DNA from: Actinomycetes bacterium | GTDB lineage: Bacteria > Actinomycetota > Actinomycetes > Propionibacteriales > Propionibacteriaceae | Length of the DNA: 8,919 nucleotides | Assembly: GCA_023412435.1 (NCBI GenBank) | Contig: JAEYNS010000090.1 | Location: forward strand, 1-8,919 | Direction of reading: 5' to 3' | Shown: in pieces, positions 1 to 5,663 of the stretch | How the letters are laid out: every line of letters starts with the position of its first letter | Numbering within the stretch: position 1 is the stretch's first letter | Notes under the pieces: generated by a model | Seen by the model: only the letters and a program-made list of their open reading frames with translations | Told to the model about the DNA's origin: nothing | Database searches by the model: none | Program-made: the position numbers and the translations under genes

Positions 1-1
1 T

Positions 2-739
2 CCCAAGGATCTCTGGGATCGTGCCTACGTCTACCAGCGGCTGATCGACTACGCCGTCGCCCATCCGGATCGGCGGGTTCTGTTGAAGCCCCGGCACCGT
101 CCGGAGGAGGCTACTTTTCACCTGATGAAGCATCATCCGGAGCAGGTCGTGGCCCAGTTACCACCTGCGCCGGACAACTTCACGATCACCTACGAGCCCA
201 TCACTGAGCTACTGTCGACGGCCGATCTGATGGTTACTGTCTCCTCCACAGCGGCGCTTGAGGCGGTGGCCGCAGGCGTGCGCACAGCGTTTGTCGGCGA
301 CCTCGGTGTGCACGAGAAGTTGGGGAACCACGTCCTGCTCGACTCAGGGTTGATTGCGAGATTCGATGACCTGATCGACGATCGGCTCCCCAACCCCGAT
401 CCCCAGTGGTTGGAAGACATCTTCATCCACCACGACGATCTAAGCCCGGTGGCACGGGTAGTGCATCGTGTCGAAGAGTTGTTGAGCTCGCCGCCCGAGC
501 GGCGTCCTGGTGCGGTAGTTCGCCAGGGCGAATACCTGAGTGGTCGGCTGGCCGTCCGCAAGCGACGGATGCGGATGCCGCCCATGGCCAAAGGCCCTCA
601 GGTGGCGAAACCCGTCGCTCCGGCTGTGGGCTGGCGCGGCTTCGCGCGGCGCAGGGCAGACCTCCTCGCACGGGCCTTTCTGCCCGCCGAGACCTACGAC
701 TCGCTCCGGCTTCGCCTCTCGAAACGACGGTGGGTGTAG
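2..739 (+). CDS. Putative glycosyltransferase, DUF6716-like (5' end outside window)
   Basis: The frame is open from the first bases of the window, so the start is missing and only the last 245 residues are visible (first residues PKDLWDRAYVYQ). A TTG at 83 lies inside the domain and is not a credible start. The visible part looks like the C-terminal half of a GT-B-type transferase: LLKPRHRPEE (about residues 27-36), then ADLMVTVSSTAALEAVAAG (about 74-92), the small-residue/Glu loop that GT-B enzymes use near the nucleotide-sugar phosphates. It resembles, from memory, actinobacterial proteins annotated DUF6716 putative glycosyltransferase. The C-terminal 60 residues are Arg-rich and basic, suggesting membrane-surface or polyanion contact. 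Several hand-counted 60-base lines give 57-62% G+C, against about 75% in parts of the pse genes, hinting at separate acquisition. The last codons overlap a nuclease remnant, so the natural C-terminus may be altered. Lying beside a CMP-pseudaminate locus, it is a candidate nonulosonate transferase; donor and acceptor are inference. Confidence 0.72.
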   Translation, partial: PKDLWDRAYVYQRLIDYAVAHPDRRVLLKPRHRPEEATFHLMKHHPEQVVAQLPPAPDNFTITYEPITELLSTADLMVTVSSTAALEAVAAGVRTAFVGDLGVHEKLGNHVLLDSGLIARFDDLIDDRLPNPDPQWLEDIFIHHDDLSPVARVVHRVEELLSSPPERRPGAVVRQGEYLSGRLAVRKRRMRMPPMAKGPQVAKPVAPAVGWRGFARRRADLLARAFLPAETYDSLRLRLSKRRWV

Positions 740-1216
740 CGGGGGCAGCAAGGCCCGCAAGTACCGCAAGCAGCAGACCAGCCAGATCCTTGCCGTCATC
801 AAGGCCCAGAACCCGTGGAAGCTGCCCACCTTCGTGGTCGGTGACTTCAACTCGCACAAGTGGAGCGATCCGTCCAACCAGCCCTACGACATGATGGTTT
901 CCGCCGGCTACGTCGACCCGCGGGCAACACCTACTACTCCACCCACACCGCGCCCGGCGCCACGGTCGGTACGCGGATCAACACCCAGTACTCCAGCTAC
1001 AACTACTGGAAGCGGACCCCCGAGGTGAAGAAGACGTGGTCCGATGGCGCCAAGCGGCCCTGGATCAACGGGATCTACCTGGACTACATCTGGACGAGCC
1101 CCGGCATCCGCGTCCCCGAGTGGGAGACCGTGATGGACCTGGACGCCGACGGCAATTTCGTCGGCCGGATCCCGTCCGACCACAACATGCTGCGGGCCGA
1201 CGTCGTCATTGCGTGA
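723..1216 (+). pseudogene. Endonuclease/exonuclease/phosphatase family protein, 3' remnant with frameshift
   Basis: Two frames must be joined to read this gene. From 723 the first frame gives NDGGCSGGSKARKYRKQQ, then FVVGDFNSH (GDFNSH at 840-857) and ends its homology at SAGYVDP (about 900-920). The next frame continues GNTYYSTHTAPG and later DYIW (1082-1093), WETVMDLD and IPSDHN (SDHN at 1175-1186), stopping with TGA at 1214-1216. GDFN and SDHN are the C-terminal catalytic signatures of the EEP (DNase I-like) metal-dependent phosphoesterase fold. The shift fits loss of one base around 918-923. The N-terminal half, including the usual early Asn and Glu metal-site residues and any signal peptide, is absent; upstream bases encode the glycosyltransferase in another frame. 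No plausible start or Shine-Dalgarno serves this frame. It is a decayed fragment, probably of a secreted nuclease-like protein, left at a rearrangement boundary. Confidence 0.85.
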
Positions 1217-1220
1217 GGTA

Positions 1221-1243
1221 GGGCGGCGCTTCGCGGGACGCCC
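1221..1243. terminator. Possible bidirectional hairpin between convergent genes
   Basis: The 38-bp gap between the nuclease remnant (stop at 1216) and the pseG/H stop (1257-1255, minus) contains GGGCG at 1221-1225 pairing with CGCCC at 1239-1243. Inside it is a short GCG/CGC stem around 1226-1234. A further CCCCGGGG palindrome lies at 1241-1248. Neither strand has a T-run, so this is at best a U-less GC hairpin of the kind proposed for high-GC actinomycetes. Its position at the end of the four-gene pse operon is the main support. Confidence 0.3.
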
Positions 1244-1254
1244 CGGGGCCCGGA

Positions 1255-2772
1255 TCAGCCTGGCGGCGTGCGGCGCCCGCCGCAGATCCGCCACTTGGCG
1301 AGCCTCATGAAGCCCTCGGCGTCCGGGGGTTGGTACGGCAGGTAGCCGCACCGTGCGAAGGCATGCAGCGACGCCGCATTGTCGCGGTGCACCGCCGCGG
1401 TCAGCAGCGCAGCGTCCGGAGCGTCGAGGGAGGCTTCGGCGGCCAGCAGGACGGCCGTGGCCAGACCCTGCCCGCGGGCGTGAGGCGCGACGGTGATCGA
1501 CACCTCCCACTCTCCGTCGCCGCGATCCCAGCGAACGGTGGCGACTGGACGGTCGTCCTGCAGCACCACTAGCAACTGCCGGTCCGGGTCGGCCAGGACG
1601 CGCTCGACCCACTCGACATGGGTGCTCCAGTCGATCTCGTCGTGGCTCCGTGAGGCCGTCCGAGTGGCGGGGTCGTTGCGCCACTCCAGGAGCAGGCGGG
1701 CGTCGTCGTGCTCCGCGGGCCGGACCAGGAGGTCAGGGTTGCCCCCGGAACGCGTCCGGCCGGGACCCACCATCAACACGTGCTCCCAGGCAGTCACGAT
1801 CCGCCAGGTCCCGAGGCCGTCGACAAGGCGCCGGGCGCGGGAGGCGAGCGCGGCCAGGGCGGCGGGATCCTCGAGCAGGTCGACCAATCCGGCGAGGCTG
1901 GCGTCGAGGTCGTCGTGCGGCGGCAGGCCGAGGCCCCATGCCATCCCCGCCCTGGTTGCTGCGAGGTAGCCGGCCCGCTGGTTCTGGGTCACGGCGAGGA
2001 TCGCCGCGGGCACACCCAGGGGTGCCTGGTCCCACACCGACGTTCCGGCCGCGCTCACCACCAGACTGTGCTGAACCGCCGCTGCGGGCAGGTCGGTGAG
2101 GAAGCCGACGGGACGGACGGCCGGGATCCGCGCGGCGATGTCCTCGAGCCGACCTCGCTGGTCCTCCGGGGTCACGACGGTGAGGTGCGGAGGGTCCGCA
2201 AGCCGGGCGAGCCCTTCGACCACCCGGGTGGTCAGCCCGTGCGGGTCGGATCCTCCCAGGACGACGAGGACGCCCCGGCCCGGCGACCCGACCGTCCGAT
2301 CGATGGCTCGCTCCCGGACCTGCCGACGGATCGCGGCCGCCGCGAGCCCGAGCAGATGGAACCGTCCCGGTGGCGGGTAGCCCAGCCTGGTCTCGGCGCC
2401 GAGGTTCGGGTCGATCACCAGGTCGGCGGCCCGCACCCCGAACGGCGCATCCTGCACGTTGCTGAGCAGCGGGCCGGCCGGTACGTCACCGGGATCGAGC
2501 CAATAGGTGTCGAGGTGCAGCACGTCCGGCTGCCAACTCCGGCAGTGGGCGGCGAGCGCGGCCGGCACGTCGTCGAGCCGTACCCGCTCGACCAGCAGGT
2601 CGGGCAGCAACCGGGTCGCGGTCGCCACAGCGGTGTCGTCGAGTTCGCCGAGAACCCGCACCTGCCAACCCCTGGCCACCGCCTCCTCGGCCACCGCCAG
2701 CACGCGCATCAGGTGCCCGAGGCCGAACTCGCGTCCGGCGTTGCAGTGCGCGAGCACTCGACGCGATGTCAC
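1255..2772 (-). CDS. pseG: Bifunctional PseG hydrolase / PseH-like GNAT acetyltransferase
   Basis: 505 residues in two domains. Residues 1-332 match PseG, the GT-B-like hydrolase that removes UDP from UDP-2,4-diacetamido-2,4,6-trideoxy-beta-L-altropyranose. The N-terminal loop GLGHLMR (17-23) carries the expected catalytic His20; LHLDTYW (86-91), VIDPNLG (119-125), GGSDPHG (173-179), SAAGTSVWDQ (240-249) and TQNQ (262-265) follow. After a Gly/Pro linker (about 333-346), residues 347-500 form a GNAT acetyltransferase: LEWRNDP (362-368), HVEWVE (385-390), the acetyl-CoA loop RGQGLATA (433-440) and DNAASLHAFARCGY (464-477). This is the PseH type that acetylates the 4-amino group made by PseC. 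The start is GTG at 2772, whose GTGA overlaps the pseF stop; AGGAG at 2782-2778 is 5 nt upstream and fixes the start. PseG and PseH are separate in Campylobacter and Helicobacter. Fusion would couple steps 3 and 4. Oddity: D248 stands where related enzymes usually have Glu. Confidence 0.9.
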   Translation of the reverse strand: MTSRRVLAHCNAGREFGLGHLMRVLAVAEEAVARGWQVRVLGELDDTAVATATRLLPDLLVERVRLDDVPAALAAHCRSWQPDVLHLDTYWLDPGDVPAGPLLSNVQDAPFGVRAADLVIDPNLGAETRLGYPPPGRFHLLGLAAAAIRRQVRERAIDRTVGSPGRGVLVVLGGSDPHGLTTRVVEGLARLADPPHLTVVTPEDQRGRLEDIAARIPAVRPVGFLTDLPAAAVQHSLVVSAAGTSVWDQAPLGVPAAILAVTQNQRAGYLAATRAGMAWGLGLPPHDDLDASLAGLVDLLEDPAALAALASRARRLVDGLGTWRIVTAWEHVLMVGPGRTRSGGNPDLLVRPAEHDDARLLLEWRNDPATRTASRSHDEIDWSTHVEWVERVLADPDRQLLVVLQDDRPVATVRWDRGDGEWEVSITVAPHARGQGLATAVLLAAEASLDAPDAALLTAAVHRDNAASLHAFARCGYLPYQPPDAEGFMRLAKWRICGGRRTPPG

Positions 2773-2782
2773 TTGGTCTCCT
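2769..2782 (-). promoter_or_regulatory. Coupling site: AGGAG Shine-Dalgarno and GTGA stop/start overlap
   Basis: On the minus strand the end of pseF reads AGGAG (2782-2778), 5 nt, then GTGA (2772-2769). The GTG starts pseG/H and the TGA stops pseF. This is a classic translational-coupling arrangement and suggests matched production of PseF and PseG/H. It also decides the pseG/H start, which is a GTG. Confidence 0.8.
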
Positions 2783-3461
2783 GCTGGAGCGCGGCGAACA
2801 GGTACTCGGCGCGTACCCAGTCCTCGGGCGTGTCAATGTCCTGCACCCGGTGGGACGGCAGCACGACGGGCACCGAGCGGGCGGAGTGGATCGGCTCGGC
2901 GGCGAGCCAGGCCGCGGCGGTCCCCCAGTAGAACTGGCCGGCATCGTGGTAGGCCGGTTCCAGGTCCTGGGACCGGGCCAGCGCGTTCTCCGGCCAGATC
3001 GGCTCGAGTGCCCCGTCCGGACGGATCCGGAGCGCGCGCTGCACCGGCGAGGCGAACCGGGCGACGCTGAAGGCGTAGGAGAGCCCGCTGGACAGCAGGG
3101 CTTCGTAGCCCTTGCGGAGCGCGTCCGTGGTGAGGAAAGGCGCGGTGGCGTAGATGCAGCAGACGTGAGTCACGGGACCCACAGCTGCCAGTTCGGAGAC
3201 CGCGTGCTGCATGACCTCCACGGTGCCGGCGTAGTCGTCGGCGAGTTCTGGCGGTCGGACGAACGGGACCTCCGCGCCGGCGGCCGCGGCCACCTTGGCG
3301 ATCTCGGCGTCGTCGGTCGAGACGACCACCCGATCGAAGCAGCCGGAGTCGGCCGCGGTCGTGATGGAGTGCGCGATCATCGGCCTGCCCGCGAAGGGCA
3401 GGATGTTCTTGCGGGGGATCCGCTTCGAGCCGCCGCGGGCCGGGATCACTGCGATGCGCAT
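2769..3461 (-). CDS. pseF: CMP-pseudaminic acid cytidylyltransferase (PseF)
   Basis: 230 residues, normal length for PseF. It activates pseudaminic acid with CTP, giving CMP-Pse and pyrophosphate, the last step before transfer. The Rossmann-like nucleotidyltransferase signature IPARGGSKRIPRKN (6-19) is intact and includes the triphosphate-binding Arg and Lys residues. STDD (48-51), IYATAPF (103-109), HDAGQFYWG (172-180) and VQDIDTPEDW (206-215, with the metal-binding Asp pair) follow as in the CMP-NeuAc synthetase/PseF family. The HDAGQFYWG block favours pseudaminate over sialate or legionaminate. The ATG at 3461 was chosen because the family motif starts at residue 2; a longer frame to 3578 adds 39 unrelated residues that overlap pseC. 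The upstream Shine-Dalgarno is weak (GGGGAC directly abutting ATG), so expression may depend on read-through from pseC. It is the third operon gene, 64 bp after pseC. Confidence 0.94.
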   Translation of the reverse strand: MRIAVIPARGGSKRIPRKNILPFAGRPMIAHSITTAADSGCFDRVVVSTDDAEIAKVAAAAGAEVPFVRPPELADDYAGTVEVMQHAVSELAAVGPVTHVCCIYATAPFLTTDALRKGYEALLSSGLSYAFSVARFASPVQRALRIRPDGALEPIWPENALARSQDLEPAYHDAGQFYWGTAAAWLAAEPIHSARSVPVVLPSHRVQDIDTPEDWVRAEYLFAALQQETK

Positions 3462-3495
3462 GTCCCCATGATCACAGGTGGCCGACCCGACCGCA

Positions 3496-3525
3496 CCGCC
3501 GCAGGCCGCGACTCTCGGGCGGCGG
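3496..3525 (-). other. Intra-operonic GC hairpin after the pseC stop
   Basis: Directly after the pseC stop codon, the minus strand has CCGCCGC (3525-3519) and its perfect complement GCGGCGG (3502-3496). An inner CCG/CGG pair (3518-3516 with 3508-3506) extends the stem to about 10 GC pairs, with a 3-nt bulge and a 7-nt loop. No T-run follows. It fills half of the 64-bp pseC-pseF gap, the only sizeable gap in an otherwise tightly packed operon. It could be a partial terminator or an mRNA 3'-end stabiliser separating pseBC from pseF-G/H. Chance formation in GC-rich DNA is possible. Confidence 0.45.
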
Positions 3526-4650
3526 TCAGCGCAGTGCCCGGCGCAGTGCCTCGATGACCCGGTCGACGTCGGTGTCACGCAGGTCGGGGAACAGCGGGAG
3601 CGAGAGTTCCTCGGCGTAGAAGGCTTCCGCGTTCGGGCACAGCCCGCGCTGGTAACCCAGGTCGGCGTAGACCGGGTGCCAGTACACCGGCAGGTAGTTC
3701 ACCTGAACCCCGATGCCTTCGGCGCGAAGCTTCTCGTAGACCTCACGGCGTCGGCCGTCGAGGACCCGCAGCGGGTACAGGTGCCACACCGGGTCGACCC
3801 CGGGACGCCGGCCCGGCAGCGCCAACCCCTCGACCCCGGTCAGGCCTGCGTCGTAGCGGGCCACGATCTCGGCACGGCGCCGCTTGAACTCCGCAAGCCG
3901 GGTCAACTGAGAGAGCCCGAGGGCGCAACCGAGGTCGGTGAGCCGGTAGTTGGTCCCGAAGGCATGCACCTCCTGGTGCCATGGACCCTGGTCGGTGATT
4001 CGGAACCGGGACGGGTCGCGCACCAGCCCGATGAAGTGGAACTCGTGGGCCCGCTGGGCGAGCTCGGGGTCCCTGAAGACCGCCGCGCCGCCTTCGCCGG
4101 TGGTGATGTTCTTGGTGGGGAAGAACGAGAACGTCGTGATGTCGGCCAGGTCGCCGACCGGCCGGCCGGCGCTTGTGCCGCCGATCGAGTGCGCCGCGTC
4201 AGCGAGGGTGAGCGCGCCGACGCGGTCGGCTATGCGCTGCAGCGCGACGTAGTCGGCGGGCTGGCCGGCATAGTCCACCGCCGTCACCACTTTGGTACGT
4301 GGCCCGACCACCGCGGCGACCGCGTCCGGGTCGAGCAGCGCGGTGTCCGGGTCGACGTCAGCGAAGACCACGGTCGCGCCCGCCAGGGAGGCCCCCGACG
4401 CCGAGGCGATGAAGGTCATCGGCGTGCACACCACCTCGTCGCCGGGACCCACCCCGGCTGCGGCGTAGGCCATGTGCAGGGCCGCCGTCCCGGACGTGGC
4501 GGTGACGGCGCGGTGGCCGCCCGACAGCGCGCCGAGCCGGGTCTCGAACTCGGTCACCAGCGGGCCGGTGGTCAGCCAGTCGCCGCGAAGCACCTCGACC
4601 ACCGCCGCGATGTCGGACTCCGAGATCGACTGGCGGCCGTACGGCAACAC
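3526..4650 (-). CDS. pseC: UDP-4-amino-4,6-dideoxy-N-acetyl-beta-L-altrosamine transaminase (PseC)
   Basis: 374 residues, typical of DegT/DnrJ/EryC1/StrS aminotransferases. The enzyme is PLP-dependent and transfers an amino group, usually from glutamate, to C4 of the PseB product. Visible motifs are WLTTGP (25-30), the phosphate-cup SGTAALHMA (53-61), TPMTFIASASG (76-86), LADAAHS (149-155; D151 pairs with the PLP ring nitrogen) and FSFFPTKNITTGEGG (174-188), where K180 is the Schiff-base lysine. FGTNYRLTDLG (231-241) and the C-terminal VNYLPVYWHPVY (317-328) are PseC-like. The start is GTG at 4650, two bases after the pseB stop, with GGGGAG at 4664-4659 placed 8 nt upstream inside the end of pseB. 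This implies coupling to pseB translation. No key residue is missing. Confidence 0.95.
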   Translation of the reverse strand: MLPYGRQSISESDIAAVVEVLRGDWLTTGPLVTEFETRLGALSGGHRAVTATSGTAALHMAYAAAGVGPGDEVVCTPMTFIASASGASLAGATVVFADVDPDTALLDPDAVAAVVGPRTKVVTAVDYAGQPADYVALQRIADRVGALTLADAAHSIGGTSAGRPVGDLADITTFSFFPTKNITTGEGGAAVFRDPELAQRAHEFHFIGLVRDPSRFRITDQGPWHQEVHAFGTNYRLTDLGCALGLSQLTRLAEFKRRRAEIVARYDAGLTGVEGLALPGRRPGVDPVWHLYPLRVLDGRRREVYEKLRAEGIGVQVNYLPVYWHPVYADLGYQRGLCPNAEAFYAEELSLPLFPDLRDTDVDRVIEALRRALR

Positions 4651-4652
4651 GG

Positions 4653-5645
4653 TCAGGACTCCCCGTCGGCCAGAATCGCCGCGATCTGCTCGCGGGTGTA
4701 CCAGTGCTCGTTGGTGTTGGATCGGAAGGAGAAGTCGGACGGGACCGGGACGGCGTCCCTGGGCGGCTGATACCCCCAGCCGGCCAGGTCGGGTTGGATC
4801 ACGAAGTACTTGTCGCCCGCCAGGGACAGGGCTCGGCGGCCCTCCTCGGGGCTGATCATCTCCTCGTGGAGCTTCTCGCCGGGACGCAGTCCGACGTCGA
4901 CCATCTCAGCGCCTGGGGCGATTGCCTGGGCGAGATCGACGACCCTCATCGACGGGATCCGCGGCACAAGGAGTTCTCCACCCTGCATCAGGTCGAACGC
5001 GTCCACCACCATCCGGACCGCCTGTTCAAGGGTGATGAAGAACCGGGTACAGCGCAGGTCGGTGATCGGTAGTGGTTGGCCGGCAGCGGCAAGCTTGCGG
5101 AAGACGGGGATGACCGAGCCGCGGCTACCCATGACGTTGCCGTACCGGACGACCGTGAACCTGCTGTCGTAGGCGGCCGCGTAGTGGTTGCCCGAGATGA
5201 AGAGCTTGTCGGCCGTCAGCTTGGTGGCGCCGTACAGGTTGATCGGGCTGGACGCCTTGTCGGTCGACAACGCGACGACCTTCTTCACCCCGGCGTCGAT
5301 CGCCGCCTCGACCACATTCTGGCTGCCGAGGACGTTGGTCTTCACGAACTCGAACGGGTTGTACTCGGCGGTGTCGACCTGCTTGAGGGCCGCGGCGTGC
5401 ACCACGTACTCGACGCCGTGCATCGCCCGCCGCAGCCGGTCGACGTCCCGGATGTCGCCGATGAACCAGCGCAGCCGCGGGTCGTTTCCGAACAGCGCGC
5501 GGGCCTCGTACTGCTTGAGTTCGTCGCGGGAGAAGATGACCAGCCGGGCGGGATCGAGGTGGTCCAGCGCGTACCTGACGAAGGACTTGCCGAAGGAGCC
5601 AGTGCCCCCGGTGATCAGCAGGCTCGAGCGCTGGAGCAGTGGCAT
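4653..5645 (-). CDS. pseB: UDP-N-acetylglucosamine 4,6-dehydratase, inverting (PseB)
   Basis: 330 residues, the normal length of FlaA1/PseB. It removes water from UDP-GlcNAc and inverts C5, giving UDP-2-acetamido-2,6-dideoxy-beta-L-arabino-hexos-4-ulose, the committed first step. It is an extended SDR: NADP-binding GGTGSFG (13-19), FSRDELKQYEAR (38-49), FIGDIRD (61-67), AAALKQVDTAEYNP (84-97), LSTDKA (126-131; D129 and K130 are the catalytic pair of this subfamily), LYGATK (137-142, YxxxK with Y138 and K142), VRYGNVMGSRGSV (166-178) and LRPGEKLHEEMIS (253-265). ATG 5645 places the first motif at the usual distance from the N-terminus. The same frame stays open far upstream, but only antisense to pseI and the next gene, so that extension is a shadow. 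It is the first gene of the minus operon, probably transcribed leaderlessly from the divergent promoter. Confidence 0.96.
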   Translation of the reverse strand: MPLLQRSSLLITGGTGSFGKSFVRYALDHLDPARLVIFSRDELKQYEARALFGNDPRLRWFIGDIRDVDRLRRAMHGVEYVVHAAALKQVDTAEYNPFEFVKTNVLGSQNVVEAAIDAGVKKVVALSTDKASSPINLYGATKLTADKLFISGNHYAAAYDSRFTVVRYGNVMGSRGSVIPVFRKLAAAGQPLPITDLRCTRFFITLEQAVRMVVDAFDLMQGGELLVPRIPSMRVVDLAQAIAPGAEMVDVGLRPGEKLHEEMISPEEGRRALSLAGDKYFVIQPDLAGWGYQPPRDAVPVPSDFSFRSNTNEHWYTREQIAAILADGES

Positions 5646-5651
5646 AGGCCT

Positions 5652-5657
5652 TACTCT
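5652..5657 (+). promoter_or_regulatory. -10 element (TACTCT) for leaderless pseI
   Basis: TACTCT fits the TANNNT -10 consensus of actinobacterial housekeeping promoters and lies 6 nt before the pseI ATG (5664). Transcription would therefore start at or next to the A of the ATG. The bases before ATG (AGGCGA) abut the codon too closely to act as a Shine-Dalgarno. No convincing -35 hexamer is visible in the expected place, which is inside pseB. Confidence 0.6.
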
Positions 5658-5658
5658 A
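5653..5658 (-). promoter_or_regulatory. -10 element (TAGAGT) for leaderless pseB operon
   Basis: Read on the minus strand, 5658-5653 is TAGAGT, again TANNNT, ending 7 nt before the pseB ATG (5645). It shares five of its six base pairs with the pseI -10 element, so the two promoters overlap almost completely and one polymerase at a time could occupy the site. An AAGG at 5652-5649 is only 3 nt from the ATG, too near for normal Shine-Dalgarno use. No clear -35 is seen, as often with TANNNT promoters. Confidence 0.6.
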
Positions 5659-5663
5659 GGCGA

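Noticed and set aside
723..1216. Programmed frameshifting in the nuclease gene
   Set aside because: There is no slippery heptamer near 918-923, and the gene also lacks its N-terminal half and a start, so ordinary decay is the simpler explanation.
908..1684. A 258-codon minus-strand frame across the pseG/H 3' end and the nuclease remnant
   Set aside because: Composition is Arg/Gly/Pro-rich shadow sequence, and it overlaps pseG/H in another frame.
1708..2931. A 407-codon plus-strand frame opposite pseG/H and pseF
   Set aside because: Low-complexity Arg/Gly/Pro-rich translation with no recognisable domain, and antisense to well-supported genes.
3462..3578. A longer PseF with 39 extra N-terminal residues
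   Set aside because: The extension overlaps the end of pseC, is Cys/Arg/Gly-rich and unlike the family. The nucleotide-binding motif begins right after ATG 3461.
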